Below, in pieces: positions 1-5,614 of a DNA stretch of 11,025 nt (within the stretch, counting starts at the first letter, position 1; every line of letters begins with the position of its first letter). The notes under the pieces were generated by a model, which saw nothing but the letters and a program-made list of their open reading frames with translations, searched no databases and was not told the origin of the DNA. The stretch comes from Oscillospiraceae bacterium (GTDB lineage: Bacteria > Bacillota > Clostridia > Oscillospirales > Ruminococcaceae), in NCBI GenBank assembly GCA_016302225.1, contig JAEDOB010000051.1:1-11025 (forward strand), written 5' to 3'. A program made the translations under genes and the position numbers.

Positions 1-124
1 ACAGCTTCTGCATATTCGACAGCGAATAGCAGCAGACCTGCGCACATTCCTCGGGAGTAACGCCGTTTCCGATATTTTCCTCAATATAGTCCAGAGCCTT
101 GGACAGGATTTCAAATTTTTCCAT
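1..124 (-). CDS. AraC-type transcriptional regulator, N-terminal fragment (cut by window edge)
   Basis: Only the first 41 codons lie in the window; the gene continues past position 1. The start is the ATG at 124-122, preceded four bases away by GGTGAT, a modest ribosome binding site. The visible protein begins MEKFEILSKALDYIEENIGN and runs into PEECAQ...YSLSNMQKL. This is the usual opening of an AraC/XylS helix-turn-helix domain placed at the N-terminus (first helix with a YIEENI core, then the first HTH unit with the S-x-x-x-x-Q-K/R-L spacing). Such proteins bind DNA in the cytoplasm, and those with an N-terminal HTH often carry a GyrI-like small-molecule domain at the C-terminus, which cannot be seen here. 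It has its own candidate promoter and lies beyond the terminator of the amidase gene, so it is probably a separate transcription unit. The family call rests on about 40 residues. Confidence 0.68.
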   Translation of the reverse strand, partial: MEKFEILSKALDYIEENIGNGVTPEECAQVCCYSLSNMQKL

Positions 125-161
125 ATTATCACCGATGATGTATATTTGAGGTTCCTCTGTA

Positions 162-167
162 ATTATA
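162..167 (-). promoter_or_regulatory. Candidate -10 box for the AraC-type gene
   Basis: Read on the minus strand this is a perfect TATAAT, 37 bases upstream of the ATG. No good -35 is seen at 16-18 bases (the 17-base position reads AAATTC), so the promoter is either activator dependent or not real. Confidence 0.4.
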
Positions 168-205
168 ATACCATATGCAAAAGAGAATTTCTTGATGTTT
201 TGAGC

Positions 206-242
206 AAAAACGCCTCTTTCCGTATTCGGGAAAAAGGCGTTT
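206..242 (-). terminator. Intrinsic terminator of the amidase gene
   Basis: On the minus strand a 14-bp stem (arms 229-242 and 208-221, one G-T wobble) closes a 7-base loop (222-228). The stem ends in a run of five T. It starts 9 bases past the stop codon at 251-253. It separates the hydrolase genes from the AraC-type gene. On the plus strand it also resembles a terminator, but no plus-strand gene reads into it. Confidence 0.9.
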
Positions 243-250
243 CATTTTAA

Positions 251-3200
251 TTATCCGAACTCTGTCCCCCAGAAATTATCCAGCAGACTGTCGGGGTCAA
301 AGGTGGTTTCGTCGAATGGAGATGTAGTTTCCTCGGAAATCGTCGTTTCCTCACCCGTATCGTCCTCGGGAGGTACTTCTGTTTCTGACGGTTCCTCGGA
401 CGCTTCGGTAGACTCCGCTTCTGTCTGCTCCTCCTCGGGCTTGGTAGGCTCGGTGGTCACCATATCATCGGAAGATACACCGCTGTCGGGCAGATCGGCA
501 CCGTCTGCCGAACCTGTTCCCGAACCGTAGGGATTGTAGCCGTTACGTGCGAAATAGTTCTTGATGCCCGTAACTATGGCATTTGCAAGACCGTCCTGAT
601 GTGTGGCGTTTGCCATAGCCATTGCTTCGGTGTAGTTGGAAACAAATGCCGTTTCGATAAGTATGGACGGGAACTCCTGCTGCAAGGTCACCCAGAAAAC
701 ATTATACTTGGCTCCTCGGTTGGAATCCTTTCCGTTTACCTTATTAGTGAGATAGCTGCCCAGCGACTTGGAAACGCAGTCTGCCAGCGGCTGACTGAAG
801 GGCGTGAAATAGTAAGCCTCAGTACCGAACGCCGTTTCGCCCGCCTTGTTGCAGTGTATGGAAATAAACAGGTCGGGCTTATACTGCCTTGCTGTGGCGG
901 AACGTTCCTCCGTTGGGTAGGTGTCCGTTTCGGTGTGGTATCTGATAACATTCGCACCCTCTGCGGAAAGCTTCTTCTCAACCAGCTTTGCAAGGGCAAG
1001 ATTTATCTCCTGCTCCACAACGTGACCTACCGCACCCGGGTCGAATGCGTCCCGTCCCGTATTTCCGTGACCGGGGTCAATAACGATAGTCGCACCCTTT
1101 ACGCCTGTTTCATAGCCGTTGAAACGGAACACAAGCTGTCCCGCATCGTTATAGCTTGCCTTCATTCCCGCATAAATGCCCTTCTGACGCAGCTGCAGCG
1201 TAAGGCGGTATTTAGTCATATTTCCCGATTCAAAGCTGTCCCATATGCCCTTGGTGAACATCGAAGTTTCGGGGAAGGTAATATCTCCCGTACCGAGAGA
1301 GGTTATGTAGTCAAAGGTAATGGAGATGGACGGCACATCAAAGGAATTTACGTAGAAATCCCCGTTTCCGCCCGATGTATAGGCAATGTTCGTGTAGCTG
1401 ACATTGAAGGGTATCTTCCTTGCCAGGTCAAACTTGATAACAGTGTCGGTACCGTCCTTGGCAATTGAGGAAACGGTCAGCCTGTTGGAACCCAGCGGTT
1501 CATTTGCCAGAACATATACGTCCGATTTTTTCAGACGCTTGCCCGAATTGGTCAGATAATACTCCGTACCGCCGTATGTAACGGACTTCACCAGATAGTC
1601 AAGCGTACCCGCAGGCAGCCTTGACATACTGGGCGCAGCCTCGCTGTTAGTGGTCTTGTAGGGGTAAACCATGGTGTTGTTGTTCTTCACCTGCAAAAGG
1701 CTGCCCTCGTAATCATTCTGTATTTCGGGGAGGGCGTTTACAATAATGTGACTTCCCGTCCTTGACTCGGTAAAGGTCTGAGTTTTCGTAGGATAGGACG
1801 CATATATCTTCACATTTCCCAGGTCAATGTCCTTGCCTACCTGACCCTTTGGAGCGGTGTATGTTCCCACATATTTAACATAGTTGGAGTTAGGGTCAAT
1901 GTCGCCCGAAGCGTCCTGCGGTTTAAGGGTGATACTCTTTCCGTTTACAGACGCAGTGACCGTCGAACCCTTGTAAGCGACCGCACTGAGATTTACCGTT
2001 GACTGCTCCTCAATGTACATGGTAGCATCTGCAGGCTCAATGTCCTTTAAAACCTGAACGGTTCGAGTTATCTTATAGGTAATGACCTTTGCCTTGCTCT
2101 GCCATTTAAAGGTATTCACGCCCACATCAAGGTCGAGAACATAGTAGAAACGTCCCGCCTCATTCAGCACAACAGGGCAGTCCTGGAAGAAAATGGGGAA
2201 ATTCGGGTCAAAGGAGCCTGCGAATGTGACCGTCGGTTCCTCCGTGGTAAATGTGGTGGAAGTGGGGAGCGTCATTTCCAGCTCGGAATTCAGTCCCTCA
2301 ACATCTATCTGGTCGTTGAAATGCTTAACAAGTACGGTAGTGGACGAACCGAGATTTGCCTCCAGCGAAGGCAGTGAGTTGAACACATTTCCCTTGCAAA
2401 CGGGGTAATCGTCCGTCTTAATGACCTGCTTTACCAGCTCATCGGGAGATGCCCAGCCCTCATAATCGGTGCATATCTTTTCATTGATATGGTTGACGTA
2501 GATGGGAATTCCCGCCTCCTCGGCAGGCTCCGACCACCATCTCAGAATTTCCTCAAATGGCACGGAGGAGTCGGACAGTGAACCCTTTTGACGCAGGAAA
2601 ATGAAGTCCGCACAGCCGTTTTTGATGTAGCCCAAGGTATCCGCATAGCCGTCGGTCAGTGCCTGAAAGCCTTCTGCGGTAAGGGAGCCGTTTTCCTCGG
2701 TGGTGTAATTTGCCCAGACATCTCTTATGGAAATTCCCACGGGAACACGGTTATTTGTCTTTCTCATAGCGTCGGAAACAAGGCTGAAAACGTAAGCGCC
2801 GTTGTCCAGCAGCCAGTTGTCAAAGCCGATAGACGAACCGTTTTTCATATAATCGCCGTAGCTTGTTCCCGATTTTGATGAATAATATCCGTCCAGAATA
2901 ATGCCGTCAACGGGATATTTAACGGTAAATGTGTGTGCGCTGATAGCCAATGAATCTATCCTGTCCTGCAGCTCCATATCGGAAAGTCTGCCCAGAGCAA
3001 AATTGATGTCATAGAACAGGAAAACGTAAAATCCCCTGTCCTTTGCGGCTTCTATGGCATACTCGATAATGGGAGTTTCCACGGTCTGATTGATGTCAGA
3101 GCTGTAAAAGGCATTTTCCCCGTCGTCGGTCCTGATAATGACGGTGTTCAGCTGATTTGCGGACACTCTGTCCATGAGCGACTCGGCTTCTGCGGACAAT

Positions 3201-3508
3201 TCCTCAGACGTTTTCTCCGAACCGTCCTCATTGGGTACGCCGTAATCAACTCCGGGAGTAACGCAGACGCCTCTCATATTGTCGGGCAGAGAAAATGCGG
3301 GAGCATACTCGGGCTCAACGAATTCCTCTAAGTCCTCGTCACGGTTTTCCTCGGGCAAGGGCACTTCTTCATAGTTTGCCGCCTGTTCAGCCCTAGCAGT
3401 AATAACAGCTGCGGAGGTTTCCCCAAAAATCGGCACAAAAAGCCCCGCACACAGAAAAACCGACAAAATTTTCGCAAAAAAAGCCGATATTTTTCTCTTT
3501 GTTCTCAA
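251..3508 (-). CDS. Secreted N-acetylmuramoyl-L-alanine amidase (Amidase_3) with N-terminal GHL10-like domain
   Basis: 1085 residues. The start is TTG at 3508-3506 with AAAGGA (3523-3518) nine bases upstream; the next in-frame Met is residue 78 and would lose the signal peptide. Residues 1-40 form an export signal (RTKRK, hydrophobic core, cleavage probably after ARA40). Residues 78-390 resemble a GHL10/DUF187 TIM-barrel hydrolase: MRGVCVTPG, VDGIILDGYY (200-209), VPVGIS, ILRWW. Residues 400-800 are beta-rich, possibly with Ig-like, SH3-like and AMIN-like parts. Residues 805-985 are a complete Amidase_3 domain with zinc ligands H814 (DPGHG), E832 and H885 (SIHCN) and catalytic E952 (ILIETAFVSN). 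It should cut the MurNAc-L-Ala bond of peptidoglycan outside the cell. Residues 1000-1085 are an acidic Thr/Ser/Glu/Pro tail with no LPXTG motif. The gene follows the GHL10 lipoprotein by 106 bp and is followed by a strong terminator. The amidase call is firm; the GHL10-like call is by motif and is divergent. Confidence 0.9.
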   Translation of the reverse strand: MRTKRKISAFFAKILSVFLCAGLFVPIFGETSAAVITARAEQAANYEEVPLPEENRDEDLEEFVEPEYAPAFSLPDNMRGVCVTPGVDYGVPNEDGSEKTSEELSAEAESLMDRVSANQLNTVIIRTDDGENAFYSSDINQTVETPIIEYAIEAAKDRGFYVFLFYDINFALGRLSDMELQDRIDSLAISAHTFTVKYPVDGIILDGYYSSKSGTSYGDYMKNGSSIGFDNWLLDNGAYVFSLVSDAMRKTNNRVPVGISIRDVWANYTTEENGSLTAEGFQALTDGYADTLGYIKNGCADFIFLRQKGSLSDSSVPFEEILRWWSEPAEEAGIPIYVNHINEKICTDYEGWASPDELVKQVIKTDDYPVCKGNVFNSLPSLEANLGSSTTVLVKHFNDQIDVEGLNSELEMTLPTSTTFTTEEPTVTFAGSFDPNFPIFFQDCPVVLNEAGRFYYVLDLDVGVNTFKWQSKAKVITYKITRTVQVLKDIEPADATMYIEEQSTVNLSAVAYKGSTVTASVNGKSITLKPQDASGDIDPNSNYVKYVGTYTAPKGQVGKDIDLGNVKIYASYPTKTQTFTESRTGSHIIVNALPEIQNDYEGSLLQVKNNNTMVYPYKTTNSEAAPSMSRLPAGTLDYLVKSVTYGGTEYYLTNSGKRLKKSDVYVLANEPLGSNRLTVSSIAKDGTDTVIKFDLARKIPFNVSYTNIAYTSGGNGDFYVNSFDVPSISITFDYITSLGTGDITFPETSMFTKGIWDSFESGNMTKYRLTLQLRQKGIYAGMKASYNDAGQLVFRFNGYETGVKGATIVIDPGHGNTGRDAFDPGAVGHVVEQEINLALAKLVEKKLSAEGANVIRYHTETDTYPTEERSATARQYKPDLFISIHCNKAGETAFGTEAYYFTPFSQPLADCVSKSLGSYLTNKVNGKDSNRGAKYNVFWVTLQQEFPSILIETAFVSNYTEAMAMANATHQDGLANAIVTGIKNYFARNGYNPYGSGTGSADGADLPDSGVSSDDMVTTEPTKPEEEQTEAESTEASEEPSETEVPPEDDTGEETTISEETTSPFDETTFDPDSLLDNFWGTEFG

Positions 3509-3534
3509 TTTGCTCAGTCCTTTCTTAAATTTGT

Positions 3535-3546
3535 TCTACACTTATT
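3535..3546 (-). promoter_or_regulatory. 12-base element AATAAGTGTAGA upstream of the amidase gene, possible weak promoter start region
   Basis: The minus-strand 12-mer AATAAGTGTAGA occurs here and again at 5313-5324, where it overlaps the -10 box and the start of transcription of the neighbouring hydrolase gene. Aligning the two copies puts CCGAAT here at the -10 position, with CCGACA 18 bases further upstream as a possible -35. Both hexamers are poor. A perfect TATAAT at 3587-3582 is an alternative -10, but its -35 position is G-rich. Confidence 0.35.
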
Positions 3547-3549
3547 CGG

Positions 3550-3578
3550 ATTTCCCTTGTTTATTTATGTCGGGAAAT
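3550..3578. promoter_or_regulatory. Inverted repeat ATTTCCC/GGGAAAT upstream of the amidase gene
   Basis: Seven-base arms at 3550-3556 and 3572-3578 are separated by an A/T-rich 15-base spacer. The repeat lies 42-70 bases upstream of the TTG start and overlaps the weak promoter candidate described at 3535-3546. Its ATTTCC/GGAAAT core recurs at the promoters of the two genes to the right, so it could be an operator. It could also be a weak RNA hairpin behind the upstream gene. Confidence 0.4.
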
Positions 3579-3591
3579 ACCATTATACTGA

Positions 3592-3610
3592 GGGGGGAAT
3601 CGTCCCCCCC
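3592..3610 (-). terminator. G/C hairpin directly after the GHL10 lipoprotein gene, no T-run
   Basis: Eight-base arms (3603-3610 and 3592-3599, six G-C pairs, one wobble and one A-T) close a three-base loop, starting four bases past the TAA stop at 3617-3615. No T-run follows, so it is a poor intrinsic terminator. It may protect the 3' end of the upstream message, pause polymerase, or partly separate the two genes. Confidence 0.5.
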
Positions 3611-3614
3611 GATG

Positions 3615-5282
3615 TTATCTCGGAATATTGGCAAGCTCCGCATTTACCGCCTTTGCAACATCATTTGACGGCGCAAACAGCGAATCATAGCGGTACATGG
3701 CAACGCCGCCGTAGTTTGAAAGCGTTTGTGCATAGCTCATCTGACGGGCAAGGGTGTCGGTGGAATTCGCCCATTCATATTTGCCGTCACCTGCCCAATT
3801 GTCCGCAATACCTATTTTATAAGGTGCCAGACCAATGACCAGCTTGACGGAAGGGCTTGTGACCATTTTGCTCCATGTAAGGCAGGTGTCCTTGTAGGGC
3901 AGAGTGGAATTATTGAAGCCATAGTATATCTGCGGCAGAATGTAGTCAACATATCCGCTTGAGGAGCACCATGTCTTAACGTCTGCATACAGGTCGTTGT
4001 AATTATTTTCGATGCTCCCCTGAGGTGAAATACCGAAAACCGCCGTAGGATTCGAGGATTTCACAGCCGAATAAAGCTGCCTTACCATATTGTTGATAAT
4101 GCCCGTTCTCCATTCGGACAGGCTTTTGCCCGTACCCGAAGCGGCATATGCTGCGCTGTCGAAATACGCCTCGGTGGTGGGATAAAAATAGTCATCTATC
4201 TGCACGCCGTCAACATTGTAGTTTGAAACTATCTCGGAAACGCCGTCCGCTATGAGCTGAACGGTCGCCTTATATCCGGGATTTAGGTACCATGTTCCGT
4301 TGACCTTGACTATATACTGCCCCCGAAGGGTATCGGACGCATACCACTCGCCTATCTTATATTTCTCGGAAATGCCGCCAATATCGCCTTCTGCCATAAG
4401 CCGCATGGGATTTATCCAGGCATGAATGGACAGCCCCCTGTCATGAGCAGCCTGAACCATTATCTTCAGCGGGTCAAAGCCGCCCGACACGCCGTAGGTG
4501 CCGTTAAAACGGTTGGTCGCAGGGAAAAGCGAGGAATCATAATAAGCATCTCCGAACGCCCTGACATGGGTATAAACCGTGTTAAAGCCCAATGCCTTCA
4601 CATTGTCAAAGCAGCGTCCTATCTCGGCGGTAAATTCCTCTTTTGACTTATTTTTCAGCATATGGTCGAATTCCAGATAGCTTATCCAGAACCCCTTCTG
4701 CTCGGCAAAATTCAATGCGTTATATCTGTTCGCCTGAAAATATGTTGGCACCTCCGCAGCCGCCATGGACTCCGTCTGCACGGTGGTTTCCTGCACAGTG
4801 ACGGTCGTTTCGGAAGTCGTAATTATCTCCGTTTCGGTGGTTGTCTGTTCGGTGGTGGTTGTGGTTGTGATTTCTTCTGCGGTGGTCTGCTCCGAAGCTG
4901 TCGTTTGTTCTGTGGTGGTCTGTACTGTGGTGGTCTGTTCTGCGGTCGTTTCGGCGGTGGCTGAGGTTTCCTCGTCAGTCGTCTGTTCGGAAACAGTAGT
5001 GGATTGCTCCGTTGTTTCCTCCGAAAATTCCTCCGTTGTTTCTTCCGAGGAGATTTCCGTCGTTTCTTCGGTCAAAGTCGTTGTCGTACCCTCAGATAAA
5101 ACCGTAACCTCGGAAACGGACTCACTTGTCACAAGCTCGGAGGCAGTAGCGGCAGTTACCGCCTCACCCGACTGACTGTCAATATCCTTACAGCCGCACA
5201 GCAAACAAAGAGCCGCCGAAAAAGCCGCTCCGCAGGCAAAAAATCTTCTGCTGTTTCGTGAAATACCGAATATATCCTTCAT
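3615..5282 (-). CDS. GHL10-family (DUF187) glycoside hydrolase lipoprotein
   Basis: 555 residues from the ATG at 5282-5280. Two in-frame ATGs further upstream (5345, 5333) lie inside or ahead of the promoter and cannot be on the message. Residues 1-31 are a lipoprotein signal (hydrophobic run, LLCG-C31; Cys at -2 is unusual). Residues 35-178 are a Thr/Glu/Ser spacer with repeated TTEQTT-like units, probably extended and perhaps glycosylated. Residues 195-555 are a full GHL10 barrel: FWISYLEFD, LGFNTVYTHVRAFGDAYY, HAWINPMR (287-294), VDGVQIDDYFYP (357-368), FGISPQGS (416-423), DYILPQIYYG (446-455). B. subtilis YngK and E. coli DigH (YddW) belong to this family, and DigH is reported to cut peptidoglycan glycans lacking stem peptides. 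A lipid-anchored enzyme acting on cell-wall glycan next to an amidase gene fits that role; the substrate is inferred. The ribosome binding site is weak (GGCGG, seven bases upstream). Confidence 0.87.
   Translation of the reverse strand: MKDIFGISRNSRRFFACGAAFSAALCLLCGCKDIDSQSGEAVTAATASELVTSESVSEVTVLSEGTTTTLTEETTEISSEETTEEFSEETTEQSTTVSEQTTDEETSATAETTAEQTTTVQTTTEQTTASEQTTAEEITTTTTTEQTTTETEIITTSETTVTVQETTVQTESMAAAEVPTYFQANRYNALNFAEQKGFWISYLEFDHMLKNKSKEEFTAEIGRCFDNVKALGFNTVYTHVRAFGDAYYDSSLFPATNRFNGTYGVSGGFDPLKIMVQAAHDRGLSIHAWINPMRLMAEGDIGGISEKYKIGEWYASDTLRGQYIVKVNGTWYLNPGYKATVQLIADGVSEIVSNYNVDGVQIDDYFYPTTEAYFDSAAYAASGTGKSLSEWRTGIINNMVRQLYSAVKSSNPTAVFGISPQGSIENNYNDLYADVKTWCSSSGYVDYILPQIYYGFNNSTLPYKDTCLTWSKMVTSPSVKLVIGLAPYKIGIADNWAGDGKYEWANSTDTLARQMSYAQTLSNYGGVAMYRYDSLFAPSNDVAKAVNAELANIPR
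4745..5165 (-). repeat. Low-complexity coding tract for the Thr/Glu/Ser spacer
   Basis: Imperfect short units rich in GTGGTC/GTTTCC (plus-strand view) encode residues about 40-179 of the GHL10 lipoprotein. Units are 12-18 bases and vary in the third base, so the tract is kept as protein repeat rather than as recent DNA duplication. On the plus strand it gives a spurious Val/Ser-rich open frame. Confidence 0.7.
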
Positions 5283-5321
5283 CTGATACCGCCCGAAATA
5301 CCATAAAATTTCTCTACACTT

Positions 5322-5350
5322 ATTATATAACATTTTGCTTTTCAAGTCAA
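5322..5350 (-). promoter_or_regulatory. Sigma-A promoter for the GHL10 lipoprotein gene
   Basis: On the minus strand TTGACT (5350-5345), a 17-base spacer and TATAAT (5327-5322) form a near-consensus promoter. Transcription should start near 5315, leaving a leader of about 33 bases before the ATG at 5282. The motif GGAAAT lies directly behind the -35 (ATGGAAAT at 5350-5357 on the plus strand). Confidence 0.85.
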
Positions 5351-5504
5351 TGGAAATTCCGCAGATTTTTTGAACTTTTCACGGACAATTTTTACCAATT
5401 GCCGCACAAAATCGTCACACTTCGACTGTAACGGCAAATTCCACAAGGCAAAGTTGTAAAATTTATGTGAAATGACGAAATTGAAACAAATGTTATAAAA
5501 ATGT

Positions 5505-5532
5505 TTGAATTTTATATTTTTTATGGTATAAT
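5505..5532 (+). promoter_or_regulatory. Sigma-A promoter for the GGDEF-EAL gene
   Basis: TTGAAT (5505-5510), a 16-base spacer and a perfect TATAAT (5527-5532). Transcription should start near 5539, giving a leader of about 76 bases. This rules out in-frame ATGs at 5501 and 5531 as starts of the gene. Confidence 0.8.
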
Positions 5533-5558
5533 GAAAATAAGAAATTGTTGTTTAGCCG

Positions 5559-5577
5559 ATTTCCATCATATGGAAAT
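5559..5577 (+). promoter_or_regulatory. Perfect inverted repeat in the leader of the GGDEF-EAL gene
   Basis: Eight-base arms ATTTCCAT (5559-5566) and ATGGAAAT (5570-5577) around CAT. The element lies about 20-38 bases into the predicted message and 23 bases ahead of the ribosome binding site. It may be a DNA operator (roadblock position) or a small RNA hairpin. One arm recurs beside the -35 of the divergent gene. Confidence 0.55.
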
Positions 5578-5614
5578 AAATATAAATTCTGATTTTTCCG
5601 GGAGGAAAGCATTA

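Larger units (their letters stand above)
5283..5614. other. 332-bp divergent intergenic region between the GHL10 lipoprotein and the c-di-GMP enzyme
   Basis: The A/T-rich stretch holds two outward promoters: one leftward (5322-5350) and one rightward (5505-5532). It also holds a perfect inverted repeat in the rightward leader (5559-5577) and a six-base inverted repeat TTGCCG/CGGCAA (5399-5404, 5432-5437). The centre, about 5360-5500, shows no gene-like frame with a ribosome binding site and no structure I recognise as a riboswitch. Confidence 0.75.

Noticed and set aside
599..1468. Plus-strand open frame of 289 codons inside the amidase gene
   Set aside because: It is antisense to the Amidase_3 and beta-rich part of a protein with intact catalytic residues, shows no known motif, and has no convincing ribosome binding site.
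3582..3587. Minus-strand TATAAT as the main promoter of the amidase gene
   Set aside because: The -35 position falls in the G-run of the hairpin after the upstream gene, so I list it only as an alternative.
4780..5060. Short repeats considered as a CRISPR array or tandem DNA repeat
   Set aside because: Units are imperfect, of variable length and in frame with a coding region, with no unique spacers.
4765..5175. Plus-strand Val/Ser-rich open frame, at first sight a repeat protein
   Set aside because: It is the complement of the Thr/Glu spacer codons of the GHL10 lipoprotein, and low complexity alone keeps it open.
5533..5614. Leader of the GGDEF-EAL gene considered as a c-di-GMP riboswitch
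   Set aside because: The leader is about 76 bases, A/T-rich, with one short inverted repeat. It is too small and lacks the paired-domain layout of known c-di-GMP riboswitches, and it has no terminator.
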